From Pseudomonas chlororaphis (GTDB taxonomy: Bacteria > Pseudomonadota > Gammaproteobacteria > Pseudomonadales > Pseudomonadaceae), in the NCBI RefSeq assembly GCF_000783395.1, contig NZ_JSFK01000007.1, forward strand, positions 83,521 through 147,520: a stretch of DNA of 64,000 nt. The letters run 5' to 3'. The position numbers and the translations under genes are program-made. The number at the start of each line of letters is the position of its first letter. Position 1 is the stretch's first letter. Positions 44,144-54,298 of this stretch are shown here, one piece after another. Under the pieces are notes generated by a model. It was not told the DNA's origin and searched no databases. It saw only the letters and a list, made by a program, of their open reading frames with translations.

Positions 44144-47100
44144 TCAGACCTCGATCAGCTTCTGAGTCTTTGAGGCTGGGCTGGCCTGACGCTTGAGCAA
44201 CGCCTCGACAAACACCTTCCCGAACTGCTCCAGATACTGCCGTTGCAGCAGGCATTCATGCGGTGCCTCGACGTCGTGCTGGATCAACTCGCCGCTGATG
44301 TACGGCGCCCACAATGCAGGTTGCTGTTCGTCCTGACGGAGTATGTCGGTGGTCGCGCGGATGAACAGCAGATCACCCTTGAACACCTCGTACTGCGTGT
44401 GTCCGAGCAACTCCAGCATCAACTTCGAATCGTCGACCAGACGGGTCAGGAACTCATCGCCGATCTGCCGGCTGCCGAGCACTTCTTCCATGGCACTTTT
44501 CAGCCCCTTGAGACCGGCGCGTGGGGTGCCGACGATGGCGCGGGTCATGCGGCTGATGATCATCGCGTCGTCAAGTTTCAACGACGCCGGGCCACCTTGC
44601 AGCGGGTAGCTGTCGAACATGCACAGGAAACTTACCTCGCGCCCGCGCGCCTGCAACATCGCGCCAGTACGCAACGCAAGGTTGCCGCCCACCGACCAAC
44701 CGGCCAGTTGATACGGCCCCTCAGGGTGCAGATCGACAATGCGTTGCAGGTACTCGGCGGCCAACTCATCCAGTGACTCAATGACCCGCGTCGGATCGCG
44801 CAGGATCGGCGATTGCAGCGCGTACAACGGCTGATCTTCTGGCAAAAACGGCAACAGCCCGGCGTAGGGCCAGGCAATCCCGCCGCCTGGATGGATGCAG
44901 AACAGCGGCGGCCGCGAGCCTTCGCTACGCAGCGTCAGCACAGCGGCGAACGGATCGCTGTCGCCACTGTTGGTTTGCAGGCGCTGGGCCAATTGACGCG
45001 GCGTCGGCGCGGCGAGGAAATCGGCAATGCCCAGGGCGATGCCGAACTGCTCCTTGATCCGGCTGACCAGTTGCAGGCCCAGCAATGAGTGGCCCCCGAG
45101 GTCGAAGAAGCTCTGGTTGGCGAACACTTCGTTGCAGTCCAGCGCTTCGGCGAACAGTTTGCACATCGCCGCTTCTTCCGGGGTCTGCGCGGGTGACAGT
45201 TCGGCGGCGTCGTACAGCGCCGGCGCCGGCAGGCGATCCACCGCGAGTTTGCCATTGGGCGTCAGCGGAAATTCGCCTACGCACATGATCACGCTCGGCA
45301 CCATGTGTTGCGGCAGGTGCCGGCCCAGCGCCTGTTTCAGTTGTTGACTGTCGAGGCTCGAATCCTTGCTCGCGACATAACCGACAATGGCCGGGCCGTG
45401 GGCAAGCTCACGCAACATCACCGTGGCGTCGTCGACCCCGGCGCAACCGAGCAGGACGTTTTTGATCTCGTCCAGTTCGATGCGCAAACCGCGCAGTTTG
45501 ATCTGGTTGTCCTGGCGGCCAAGGTAATGAATGCGCCCGGCATGGTCGAAGAACACCCGGTCACCGGCGCGGTACATGGTGCCGGCGCTGTCGAGCAGAT
45601 CGGTGACGAAGCCCTTGGCTGTCAGCTCGGCACGGTTGCGATAACCGCGTGCCACACCCGGGCCGCCAATGAACAGATCACCCCAGGCACCGGGTGGCAG
45701 CAAGCGCTGCTGGCTATCAACTACGTACAGACGCGTGTTGGCGGTGGCCGGCCCGATCGACAAGTCGCCCGCGCCGTAACAGGCATTGATCGAGGTGGCG
45801 AACGAGGTTTCCGTCGGCCCGTAGACGTTGAGCAGGCGGCAATGCGCGAAGCGTGCGAGCAGCGCCGGCGTGCACGGTTCACCGCCGAGCATGAGCACGG
45901 TGTCCTGCGGGAAGTCTTCGGTCTGATGGCAGGCGAGCAGGCTCGGGGTCATCACCAACAGATTGATGCCTTGGCGCTTGACCAGTCTGGCCAAGGCTTT
46001 ACCGGGGGCACTGCTGACTTTGTCGGTGATCACCAGTTCGGCACCGGCGAGCAAGGTCATCATGATTTCCAGCACCGACATGTCGAAACCGGCGGCGATG
46101 AATTGCAGGACTCGCGCGCCGGGTTGCAAATGCGCAGCATCGATCGCGGTGCGGGCAATCGGCACCAGATTGCGCTGGGTGACTTCGACGCCTTTGGGCT
46201 TGCCGGTGGAGCCGGAGGTGTAGATCAGATAGCCCGGCAGACCGGCATCGAATGCCGACAGAGGTGCAGTGGCAGCCGGCAGTTGCGTGAGGGTTTCGGT
46301 GGTCAGCCACAGCAGCTTGTCGGCAGCAATATCGACTTTGAGCTGGCTGCCCGGCGCCACAATCACCATGGCCGGGTCGGCATCGCTGAAGATGTGTTCG
46401 ATGCGCGCCTCGGGCAGATCCGGATCCACCGGCACATAGCAGGCGCCGAGTTTGAACAGCGCCACGGCGGCCACGGCCCATTCGAGGCTGCGCGAGAACA
46501 TCACCACCACGCAGTCGCCGGCCTGTACACCCCGGTCACGCAAATGTGCGGCGAGGCGCGTGGCGTCATCGTCGAGGTGGGCATAGCTCAAGGTTCGCTC
46601 GCCTTGCGACAGCGCCGGGCGCTCAGCGTAATGGTGCACGGCCTCGGCAAAGGCCTCGGCGAACACTGGCAGCTTTTCCTGATGCTGCGCCAGTGCGTAA
46701 TGGCGCTGCTGCTCGTCGGGCAGGAACAAGTCGTAGTCGGCAGCCAGGGTTTGCGGCGCGTAGGCGAAGCGTTCGAACAGCGCAGTCAAGCGCTGATAAT
46801 GCAGTTCCAGCGCCTCGGCGGAGTAGAGATCGGCGTTGGCATTGAAACCGATCTCCAGCCGACCATCGCCGTGGCGGTCGAAAATATCGATGCCCAAATG
46901 ATCGGCCGGGCCATTGGCGATGTTCTGGATGGTGGTATCACACCCGGCAAATCCCGGCCCCTGATCGTAGGCAACGATGTTCAGCAGTGTGTTGAACAAC
47001 GGCTTGTTACCGCGCTCGGCGTGCAGGTCGCGGATCATGCTTTCGCTGCGATAGCTCTGGTGCAGCAAATGATGACGCAACTGTCGCTGCAGGTTGGCCG

Positions 47101-48046
47101 CCACCGTCAGCACGGTGCTTTCAGGGGTGAACGACAAGTGCAGCGGCAGGATGTTGGCGACCATCGACGGCACATTGCGCAAGGCCTTGAGCTGGCGCGC
47201 CGCCACCGGCATGCCGAGGGCCAGTTCGTTCTGCCCGGTCATGCGTTGCAGGTAGGTCGCGCACAGTGCCAGCAGAATGCTCGACAGGCGCAGTTGATGT
47301 TCGCCGGCCGCCGCGCGCAGTTGCAGCAGGGTTTCACCGCCGAACACCTTGCGCAGACGATTGAGTTTGATCAGCGGTGCATCGCCGGGCACCAGTTGTG
47401 TCGGCTCGGGCATCTTCAGGCAGTACTGGCGCCAGTAGGTGCGGTCCTTGGTGTGCATGTCGCTGTGGCGATAGCCCTCCTGCGCGTCGAACACGCTGTA
47501 CAGCGGCGCCAGCTCCAGCGCTGCGACCGGCTCGCCGCGGCTGAGTGCGTTGTAATGAGCGGTGATGTTGCCGAACAGAATGCCGTGGCCGAAACCGTCC
47601 ACCACCAGGTGCGAGGCCAGCTCGATCATGCGGTAGTGTTGCGGCGCGAGGCGGATCAGCACGTAGCGGATCAAGGGCCCGTGCTGCAGATCCATGTCCT
47701 GATGCAGCAGGTGTTCGAGCAGTTCGTTGTAGGCCCGCTCTGGATCCGCTTGATCACTGAGGTCCAGACTTTCGAACGCCCTGGCGGGCAGGGCATCGGC
47801 CGGCTGAAGGTATTGCGCGTAAGTACCGGTTGCCGAGTCGATATCGAATGTGGCGCGCAGGGTATCGGTTTGCAGGAACTGCGCGCGGACGGCGGCTTCG
47901 AGCCAGGTCAGATTCAGCTCGCCGTGCAGTTCGATAACGTCGCACAAGTGGTAGTTGAGATTGCTGTGGCTCTGGCTGATCGCCAGGCAGACTTCCTGTT
48001 GCGCTGTGGAAAGCGGGCACGGCTGTACGTCACGCATAAGAGTCAT
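44144..48046 (-). CDS. single-module nonribosomal peptide synthetase, C-A-T-TE (1300 aa)
   Basis: Condensation domain about 10-440, where the usual HHxxxDG is SHLVVDG (about 145). Adenylation domain about 470-975, with YLIYTSGSTGKPKG, FDMSVLEI, NVYGPTETSFA and TMYRAGDRV. Carrier domain near 983 (FFDLGGHSLLG). Thioesterase from about 1080, with LAGWSVGGNLA (Ser about 1117). Reading the pocket by eye against GrsA gives D-M-L-V-M-G-V-F-A-K, which I cannot assign. No MbtH, 4'-PP transferase or partner synthetase adjoins. The exact start (48046 or an ATG three codons later) is unsettled. Confidence 0.88.
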   Translation of the reverse strand: MTLMRDVQPCPLSTAQQEVCLAISQSHSNLNYHLCDVIELHGELNLTWLEAAVRAQFLQTDTLRATFDIDSATGTYAQYLQPADALPARAFESLDLSDQADPERAYNELLEHLLHQDMDLQHGPLIRYVLIRLAPQHYRMIELASHLVVDGFGHGILFGNITAHYNALSRGEPVAALELAPLYSVFDAQEGYRHSDMHTKDRTYWRQYCLKMPEPTQLVPGDAPLIKLNRLRKVFGGETLLQLRAAAGEHQLRLSSILLALCATYLQRMTGQNELALGMPVAARQLKALRNVPSMVANILPLHLSFTPESTVLTVAANLQRQLRHHLLHQSYRSESMIRDLHAERGNKPLFNTLLNIVAYDQGPGFAGCDTTIQNIANGPADHLGIDIFDRHGDGRLEIGFNANADLYSAEALELHYQRLTALFERFAYAPQTLAADYDLFLPDEQQRHYALAQHQEKLPVFAEAFAEAVHHYAERPALSQGERTLSYAHLDDDATRLAAHLRDRGVQAGDCVVVMFSRSLEWAVAAVALFKLGACYVPVDPDLPEARIEHIFSDADPAMVIVAPGSQLKVDIAADKLLWLTTETLTQLPAATAPLSAFDAGLPGYLIYTSGSTGKPKGVEVTQRNLVPIARTAIDAAHLQPGARVLQFIAAGFDMSVLEIMMTLLAGAELVITDKVSSAPGKALARLVKRQGINLLVMTPSLLACHQTEDFPQDTVLMLGGEPCTPALLARFAHCRLLNVYGPTETSFATSINACYGAGDLSIGPATANTRLYVVDSQQRLLPPGAWGDLFIGGPGVARGYRNRAELTAKGFVTDLLDSAGTMYRAGDRVFFDHAGRIHYLGRQDNQIKLRGLRIELDEIKNVLLGCAGVDDATVMLRELAHGPAIVGYVASKDSSLDSQQLKQALGRHLPQHMVPSVIMCVGEFPLTPNGKLAVDRLPAPALYDAAELSPAQTPEEAAMCKLFAEALDCNEVFANQSFFDLGGHSLLGLQLVSRIKEQFGIALGIADFLAAPTPRQLAQRLQTNSGDSDPFAAVLTLRSEGSRPPLFCIHPGGGIAWPYAGLLPFLPEDQPLYALQSPILRDPTRVIESLDELAAEYLQRIVDLHPEGPYQLAGWSVGGNLALRTGAMLQARGREVSFLCMFDSYPLQGGPASLKLDDAMIISRMTRAIVGTPRAGLKGLKSAMEEVLGSRQIGDEFLTRLVDDSKLMLELLGHTQYEVFKGDLLFIRATTDILRQDEQQPALWAPYISGELIQHDVEAPHECLLQRQYLEQFGKVFVEALLKRQASPASKTQKLIEV

Positions 48047-48411
48047 CCTTTCTTCCGTTGCGTCGGGTTTTCGGCTGGCAATACCGTGCCCATCCCGCTT
48101 GGCGCAAAAGCGACAGATGCGGAATCGACGGCAATCGCCGTTTCAGTTTTTCAGGGGTGCGCCAGGTGAGTCAGGCGGGGTTGGAACCTTTGCTTGACGC
48201 CAATCCTTGGCGGTGTTTCTTGTTGTGATGTTGAAGCATTTGGTAACACTTCGCCGCTTAAACTAGGTGCAGAAAATGCGCCTGTCAATTAACTGATTTG
48301 TGAGTTTTGACAGTGGCGGTTTTTTGCAGGTGCTGTTGGAGTGTGCGATCTTTTGCTCTCGAAGGCAGGTGATGCCGGTGTTGCGCGACTTATGAGCCAT
48401 GGAGGCAAACA
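48047..48411. other. intergenic region between the synthetase and cytochrome c gene
   Basis: Divergent promoters are expected here. No gene, RNA, terminator or REP element was recognised. An AT-richer part around 48230-48330 probably holds promoters, but I could not single one out. Confidence 0.4.
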
Positions 48412-48789
48412 ATGAAACTATCATCCGTCGCTTTACTGGGGACTGTGCTGATCGCGCAAGCACCCGTGTCCCTCGCGGATAGCAGCAATGGCAAGAATCT
48501 CTATGTACAGCGCTGCGCCGTGTGCCACGGAGCCGATATGAAAGGTACGGGACTGCTGGCGCATAAAAGCAATCCGCCCACACCCGACCTGACAACCTCC
48601 GCGTTCAAAAAACGCCTGAATGAATATCCGGGCGTGATTGTGTCGTCGATCATCCTTCGCCCGAACGGCAACCTGATTCCGAAAACGTTGCAGGAGAATG
48701 GGGTAAAGATACCGCCACACGCCTGGAGCATTAAGGATCTGCGCGATCTGCATGAATACATGAGCGGCGTGATTGCGCTAAAACGCTGA
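48412..48789 (+). CDS. small periplasmic class I cytochrome c (125 aa)
   Basis: A signal peptide (MKLSSVALLGTVLIAQAPVS) precedes the haem motif CAVCH (YVQRCAVCHGADMKGTG). The sixth ligand is probably Met in HEYMSG near the C-terminus. It is a single-haem protein. Donor and acceptor are unknown. It lies next to the fec genes but on its own promoter. Confidence 0.85.
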   Translation: MKLSSVALLGTVLIAQAPVSLADSSNGKNLYVQRCAVCHGADMKGTGLLAHKSNPPTPDLTTSAFKKRLNEYPGVIVSSIILRPNGNLIPKTLQENGVKIPPHAWSIKDLRDLHEYMSGVIALKR

Positions 48790-48839
48790 TCTTCAGTTGC
48801 TGCGCGGACAGTCGGTCGAGGAATCCATTGCTTCGGCTT

Positions 48840-48858
48840 AATGGTAACCATTACTATT
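48840..48858 (+). promoter_or_regulatory. Fur box upstream of fecI
   Basis: AATGGTAACCATTACTATT matches 15 of 19 positions of the Fur consensus (AATGATAATCATTATCATT by my recall). It contains the perfect palindrome TAATGGT-A-ACCATTA starting at 48839. It lies 35 bases before the likely fecI start. Confidence 0.75.
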
Positions 48859-48893
48859 CACGCCCCTTTTCTCAGCACGCCGCCCAAACCCCC

Positions 48894-49385
48894 ATGCGTC
48901 CCCGCAGACCCGGCTTTTTCGAGCATTACGAAGAGTTGATCGGCACCTGGACTCGTCGCCTGCGCAATCGCGCGCAGGCCGAGGATCTGGCGCACGACAC
49001 CTTTGTGCGGGTGCTTGAGTCCGATTCGGCGGCGGTGCAGCAGCCACGGGCGTATTTGCACCAGACCGCGCGCAATATCGCGGTCGACGGTTATCGGCGT
49101 GCGGATCGGCGCGGCGCCATGGAGTCGCAGGCCATCGATCACAGTGAGTCGTCATCCGGCGACCCGGAGCATTACATGCATGCGATCCAGTTGGCCGACT
49201 CCATCGAACGGGCGCTCGCTGAATTGCCGGTCAATTGCCGGAAGATTTTCGTCTGGCAGAAGATCGAAGGCCTGACCCAGGCGGAAATCGCCGAACGCCT
49301 GGGGCTGTCCAAGAACATGGTCGAAAAGTATATGATCCGCACCCTGCGGCATCTGCGTGATCGCCTCGACGGGTTGCAGTCATGA
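48894..49385 (+). CDS. fecI: FecI-like ECF sigma factor (163 aa)
   Basis: Sigma-2 region (EHYEELIGTWTRRLRNRAQA; DLAHDTFVRVLE) and sigma-4 region (FVWQKIEGLTQAEIAERLGL) are complete. It is activated by FecR when the receptor binds its ligand, and then transcribes fecA. ATG 48894 (MRPRRPGFF) follows the Fur box; a 22-codon upstream extension would overlap it. It is the first gene of fecIRA. Confidence 0.92.
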   Translation: MRPRRPGFFEHYEELIGTWTRRLRNRAQAEDLAHDTFVRVLESDSAAVQQPRAYLHQTARNIAVDGYRRADRRGAMESQAIDHSESSSGDPEHYMHAIQLADSIERALAELPVNCRKIFVWQKIEGLTQAEIAERLGLSKNMVEKYMIRTLRHLRDRLDGLQS

Positions 49386-49425
49386 ACCGCCGCAGCTTTT
49401 CATCCCCAGCCCAACAGGACATTCC

Positions 49426-50409
49426 ATGATGGAGACGCGTGATTGCGCGTGCGGGCAAACAACGGTGCGCGATGACGCGGCTCGCTGGTTTGTGCGTTTG
49501 CAGGAGCCGGCCATCGATGCCGACGAGCAGCAGCGCTTCGATGCCTGGCTGAATCAACATCCGCAGCACCGTGACGAATTCCAGTTGCTGCAGGGCTTGT
49601 GGTCGGCAGCCGATCTGCTGCCGGCGCCACGGCTCAAAGCCCTTGCTGAAACGCCGCCGAACCGTCGCCAACGCCGTCCGATGCTGCGTTATGCCGTGGC
49701 TGCCAGTGTGCTGGCGGTCGCACTCGGGCTGGGTTTGTTCAGTGGTTTGAATCATCCGGGCGGTTACCGCGCCGAGTTCGCCACGGCGTTGGGCGAGCGT
49801 AAACACGTGGCGCTGCCGGACGGTTCGGTGATCGATCTGAACAGCCGCAGCCGCTTGCAGGTGCGCTATGAAAAGGATCGCCGAGTCATCGAGTTGAGCG
49901 AAGGCGAGGCGATGTTCAGCGTCGCGCACGATGCCTCGCGACCGTTTGTGGTCGAGGCCGGCAGCGGCAAGGTCACGGTCACCGGCACCCGTTTTGATGT
50001 GCGCCGCGATGTCACGCAAACCCGCGTGGCGGTGGAGCAGGGCACGGTGAAAGTGCAGGGGCGCGATGCAGTGGATGATCACTTCATCAGCCTGACAGCG
50101 GGCCTCGGCACTTATGTCGATGCGCAAGGCAAAGTCGCCGCCGCCTATGCAGTCAACCCGGCGGAGCTGACAGCGTGGCGCAGCGGCAAACTGGTGTTCA
50201 ACAACGCCAGCCTCAGCGAAGTCGCCGCCGAAGTGTCGCGTTATCGCGACAAACCGCTGACCGTTGGCAACCCCGCCGTGGCCAGTCTGCGCCTGACCAG
50301 CGTGTTCAAATCCGACAATACCGACGCCTTGCTCAATGCCTTGCCGAGCATCCTGCCGGTGGCCGTTCGCACCCTTGCGGATGGCAGTCAGGAAATAGTC
50401 GCAAAATAA
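49426..50409 (+). CDS. fecR: FecR-like transmembrane sigma regulator (327 aa)
   Basis: N-terminal DUF4880/sigma-binding part (DDAARWFVRLQEPAIDADEQ), one membrane helix (LRYAVAASVLAVALGLGLFS, about residues 87-106), then a periplasmic FecR domain (HVALPDGSVIDLNSRSRLQV; VTVTGTRFDVRRD) and a C-terminal STN-binding part (SLSEVAAEVSRYRDKPLTVG). It links the receptor to FecI. I chose ATG 49426 with AGGA upstream. Confidence 0.9.
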   Translation: MMETRDCACGQTTVRDDAARWFVRLQEPAIDADEQQRFDAWLNQHPQHRDEFQLLQGLWSAADLLPAPRLKALAETPPNRRQRRPMLRYAVAASVLAVALGLGLFSGLNHPGGYRAEFATALGERKHVALPDGSVIDLNSRSRLQVRYEKDRRVIELSEGEAMFSVAHDASRPFVVEAGSGKVTVTGTRFDVRRDVTQTRVAVEQGTVKVQGRDAVDDHFISLTAGLGTYVDAQGKVAAAYAVNPAELTAWRSGKLVFNNASLSEVAAEVSRYRDKPLTVGNPAVASLRLTSVFKSDNTDALLNALPSILPVAVRTLADGSQEIVAK

Positions 50410-50507
50410 AATTCAGGTTTTTTTCGAGTTCATCGTCTTCCTGTTCAACTGCAACTGGTTTGCATTAACAGCCGCACACTCTTGCGATCCACAGGACTAC
50501 GTACGAC

Positions 50508-52934
50508 GTGAAAAACACCACTGCCAACAACAAAAAATCCCCTTGGCTGCCGCTGGCCCTCGCGCTGGCGGTCAACGCTGCCATGCCGCTGGCCTTCGCT
50601 GGCGAAGCGATTCATATCCGCGCGCAGCCATTGGGTCAGGCCCTCAGCGAACTGGGCCAGCAGACATCGCTGCAAGTGTTTTTCAGCCCGGACCTGGTCG
50701 CCGGCAAGCAGGCGCCGGCGGTCGACGGCGATATATCCCCGGAGCAGGCACTGCGGCAATTGCTGCAGGGCAGTGGTCTGGATTATCAGATCAACGAAGG
50801 TTCGGTGACGCTGTCGCCCGCCGCGGCTTCCGCCGCCAGCAACGGCCCGTTGGAACTGGGCGTGACCGACATCAAGGTGGTCGGCGACTGGCTCGGTGAT
50901 GCCAACGCCGCCGTGGTGCAAAACCATCCCGGCGCGCGCACGGTGATCCGCCGCGAAGCGATGGTCGAGCAGGGCGCGATGAACGTCAGTGACGTGCTCA
51001 AGCGCGTGCCGGGTGTGCAGGTGCAGGACTCCAACGGTACCGGCGGCAGTGACATTTCCCTGAACGTCGGCGTGCGTGGTCTGACTTCGCGCCTGTCGCC
51101 ACGCTCTACCGTGCTGATCGATGGTGTACCGGCGGCGTTTGCCCCGTACGGCCAGCCGCAACTGTCGATGGCGCCGATTTCCTCGGGCAACCTCGACAGC
51201 ATCGACGTCGTGCGTGGCGCCGGCTCGGTGCGTTATGGGCCGCAGAACGTCGGCGGGGTGATCAACTTTGTCACCCGGGCGATCCCGGAAAAAGCCACCG
51301 GCGAAATCGGCACCACCCTGGAAACCACTCAGTACGGTGGCTGGAAACACATCGACACCGCGTTCCTCGGCGGCACTGCCGACAACGGTATGGGCGTGGC
51401 GTTGCTGTACTCCGGCGTCAACGGTAACGGCTACCGCGAGCGCAATAACGGCAACGACATCGACGACGTGCTGCTCAAGACGCACTGGGCGCCGACCGAT
51501 CAGGACGACTTCAGCCTCAACTTCCACTACTACGACGCCACGGCCGACATGCCCGGTGGTCTGACGCAGAAGCAGTACGACGCCAAACCGTACGACTCGG
51601 TGCGTGACTACGACCAATTCACCGGTCGGCGCAAAGACGTGTCATTCAAATGGATCCGTCAGATCGACGAACGCACCCAAGCGGAAATCCTCACTTATTA
51701 CACCGACAGCTTCCGTGGCAGCACCATCGCCGCCCGCGACCAGAAAACCCTCAGCTCCTACCCGCGTTCCTACTACACCCTCGGCATCGAGCCACGGGTG
51801 TCGCGGGTTTTCGATGTCGGCCCGACCACCCAGGAAGTCAGCGTCGGTTATCGCTACCTGAAAGAGGCGATGCACGAATCGTCGAGCCGTGTGGCGCTGG
51901 TCAACAATCAGCCGGTGCTCACGCCGACCTCTGACGGCCATGTGTTCCAGGACCGCACGGGCGGCACCGAGGCCAACTCGGTCTACATCGACAACAAAAT
52001 CGACGTTGGCAACTGGACCATCACCCCGGGCATTCGCTTCGAACACATCAGCACTGACTGGCATGACCGCGCGGTGCTCGACACAGCCGGCAAACCGGTG
52101 CAGGCGAAAAACCGCAGCATCGAAAGCAATGAACCGTTGCCGGCGCTGAGCGTGATGTATCACCTGTCGGACGCTTGGAAACTGTTCGCCAACTATGAAA
52201 CCTCGTTTGGCAGCCTGCAGTATTTCCAGCTGGGGCAGGGCGGCTCGGGTGATCAGACCGCCAATGGCCTGGAGCCGGAAAAGGCCAAGACCTACGAGAT
52301 CGGCACACGCTACAACGATGATGTGTGGGGCGGGGAAGTGACGCTGTTCTACATCGACTTCGATGACGAGCTGCAATACATCAGCAACGATGTCGGCTGG
52401 ACGAATCTCGGCGCGACCAAGCACCAAGGCCTTGAAGCGTCGGTGCATTACGACATGGCGGCGCTGGATCCGCGCCTCGATGGTCTGACCGCCAACGCTG
52501 GTTTCACTTACACCCGCGCCACTTACGAAGGCGAGATTCCGGGTTTCAAGGGCCGTGATCTGCCGTTCTATTCGCGTCAGGTGGCGACCGTTGGCTTGCG
52601 TTATGACATCAACCGCTGGACCTACAACCTCGACGGCTTCGCCCAGTCGAAACAGCGCTCGCCGGGCACCGGTGTGAATGCCGATGGCAGTTTCAACGGC
52701 AACTACATCACCGACGGCACGGCAGATGGGCAATATGGCGACATCCCGGGTTACGTGACCTGGAACGTGCGTGGCGGCTATGACTTCGGCCCGCAGGTGT
52801 CGAACCTCAAGCTCGGCGCCGGGGTGAAGAACATCTTCGACAAGCAGTACTTCACCCGCTCCAGCGATAACAACTCGGGGATGTATGTCGGCGCGCCGCG
52901 CACGTTCTTTGTGCAGGCCAGTGTCGGGTTTTAA
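50508..52934 (+). CDS. fecA: TonB-dependent ferric dicitrate receptor FecA (808 aa)
   Basis: Signal peptide, then an N-terminal STN signalling domain (IHIRAQPLGQALSELGQQTS; about 32-105), the plug (GDWLGDANAAVVQNHPGART; RSTVLIDGVPAAFAPYGQPQ; VRYGPQNVGGVINFVTRAIP) and a barrel ending ASVGF. These plug segments and GTADNGMGVALLYSG, ADMPGGLTQKQYD and IDNKIDVGNWTITPGIRFEH follow E. coli FecA almost in step. It follows fecI and fecR, giving surface-signalled control under Fur. Confidence 0.9.
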   Translation: MKNTTANNKKSPWLPLALALAVNAAMPLAFAGEAIHIRAQPLGQALSELGQQTSLQVFFSPDLVAGKQAPAVDGDISPEQALRQLLQGSGLDYQINEGSVTLSPAAASAASNGPLELGVTDIKVVGDWLGDANAAVVQNHPGARTVIRREAMVEQGAMNVSDVLKRVPGVQVQDSNGTGGSDISLNVGVRGLTSRLSPRSTVLIDGVPAAFAPYGQPQLSMAPISSGNLDSIDVVRGAGSVRYGPQNVGGVINFVTRAIPEKATGEIGTTLETTQYGGWKHIDTAFLGGTADNGMGVALLYSGVNGNGYRERNNGNDIDDVLLKTHWAPTDQDDFSLNFHYYDATADMPGGLTQKQYDAKPYDSVRDYDQFTGRRKDVSFKWIRQIDERTQAEILTYYTDSFRGSTIAARDQKTLSSYPRSYYTLGIEPRVSRVFDVGPTTQEVSVGYRYLKEAMHESSSRVALVNNQPVLTPTSDGHVFQDRTGGTEANSVYIDNKIDVGNWTITPGIRFEHISTDWHDRAVLDTAGKPVQAKNRSIESNEPLPALSVMYHLSDAWKLFANYETSFGSLQYFQLGQGGSGDQTANGLEPEKAKTYEIGTRYNDDVWGGEVTLFYIDFDDELQYISNDVGWTNLGATKHQGLEASVHYDMAALDPRLDGLTANAGFTYTRATYEGEIPGFKGRDLPFYSRQVATVGLRYDINRWTYNLDGFAQSKQRSPGTGVNADGSFNGNYITDGTADGQYGDIPGYVTWNVRGGYDFGPQVSNLKLGAGVKNIFDKQYFTRSSDNNSGMYVGAPRTFFVQASVGF

Positions 52935-52936
52935 CT

Positions 52937-53046
52937 GATCGTTCCCACGCTCTGCGTGGGAATGCCTCAATGGACGCTCTGCGTCCGCCTCGCGAGGGAC
53001 GCGGAGCGTCCCGGGATGCGTTCCCACGCAGAGCGTGGGAACGATC
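52937..53046. repeat. REP elements of the GTTCCCACGC type
   Basis: GATCGTTCCCACGCTCTGCG at the left is matched inverted at the right (CGCAGAGCGTGGGAACGATC). A second short palindrome (GACGCTCTGCGTCC) lies between. Confidence 0.9.
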
Positions 53047-54198
53047 TCATACCTTAAGGACTTTGCCGCCAATGGCCACCGCGACCAATAACACCGCCAT
53101 CAAGCCAAAGGCAAAGCTCAAACTGCTGGCATGCGCTACAAAGCCGATCACCGCCGGCCCGGCCAGAATCCCTGCATAACCGAGCGTGGTAATGGCCGGA
53201 ACGGCGATGCTCTCCGGCATCACCGTCTGCTTGCCCACCGCCGTATACAGCACCGGCACAATGTTCGAGCAGCCCGCGCCGACCAGCGCGTAACCCACCA
53301 GCGCCGCTTCCCAGCTCGGTGCGAACGTCGCCAGAAAAAGGCCAGCCGCTGCCAACAGACCGCCAAACAGAATGATCCGCGTTGCCCCGACAATCCGCAC
53401 AATGCGGTCACCCAGCAAACGTCCGGCGGTCATGGTCAATGCAAACGCCGCGTAACCCAACCCCGCGTACGCCGTGTCGATCCCGCGTTCCTGCGCCAGA
53501 AACACCGCACTCCAGTCCAGCGCCGCGCCTTCAGTCAGGAAGACGATGAAGCACATCCCGCCGATAAACAGCACGATGCCATGGGGGATGGCGAACGCCG
53601 GCCCGGAACTCTCACTGCCATAGGGCAGCATGTGCGGCACGCATTTGAACAATGCCGCGATCAGCACCACGACCACCACCAACATGGCTGCGAGAGGCGT
53701 CAAGCCGAGGCCGAGCAAGGCACTGACACCCGCAGCGCCGACAATCCCGCCGAGACTGAACAAGCCGTGAAAGCCCGACATCATGTTCTTGCCGCTGGCG
53801 CGTTCGACAATCACCGCTTGCAGGTTCACCGTCGAATCCACCGTACCGAGGCCGGCGCCGAACATGAACAGGGTAGCGATCAGCGCCGGTATCGACGACA
53901 CCGTCGCCAGTAACGGCAGCGCCGCGCAGATCAGCAGCGTGCCGCCGGTGGCCACTCGCCGACAGCCAAAGCGTGTGGCCAGAATCCCCGCCAGCGGCAT
54001 CGCCAGAATCGAACCGACGCCGAGGCACAACAGCAACAACCCCAACGTGCCTTCATCAAGCCCGGCGCGGGCCTTGGCGTACGGCACCAACGGCGCCCAC
54101 GCGGCGATACCGAGTCCGGCGATGAAAAAGGCGATGCGCGTGGACATCTGTTGCAGGCGTCCGGGGACGAAGGTGTCTTGGGGGTTGAGGCTGGTCAT
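53047..54198 (-). CDS. MFS transporter (383 aa)
   Basis: Twelve hydrophobic segments: RIAFFIAGLGIAAWAPLVPY at the start, and GFHGLFSLGGIVGAAGVSAL and LLGDRIVRIVGATRIILFGG later. It resembles the YbjJ/fucose-permease-like branch, but the substrate is unknown. I chose ATG 54198, with AAGGAT upstream; an ATG five codons earlier is also possible. Confidence 0.85.
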   Translation of the reverse strand: MTSLNPQDTFVPGRLQQMSTRIAFFIAGLGIAAWAPLVPYAKARAGLDEGTLGLLLLCLGVGSILAMPLAGILATRFGCRRVATGGTLLICAALPLLATVSSIPALIATLFMFGAGLGTVDSTVNLQAVIVERASGKNMMSGFHGLFSLGGIVGAAGVSALLGLGLTPLAAMLVVVVVLIAALFKCVPHMLPYGSESSGPAFAIPHGIVLFIGGMCFIVFLTEGAALDWSAVFLAQERGIDTAYAGLGYAAFALTMTAGRLLGDRIVRIVGATRIILFGGLLAAAGLFLATFAPSWEAALVGYALVGAGCSNIVPVLYTAVGKQTVMPESIAVPAITTLGYAGILAGPAVIGFVAHASSLSFAFGLMAVLLVAVAIGGKVLKV

Positions 54199-54298
54199 AT
54201 CGATCCTTGGCAAAAAACATCGCGTCCCCGAAGGACAGTGATTCAGCGACGAGGTTCGATCGTCGATGCTCGGGGACGTGCAGACGACATCCTACCCT

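Noticed and set aside
45305..48169. 954-codon plus-strand frame across the peptide synthetase
   Set aside because: No family features; the minus strand carries all NRPS motifs.
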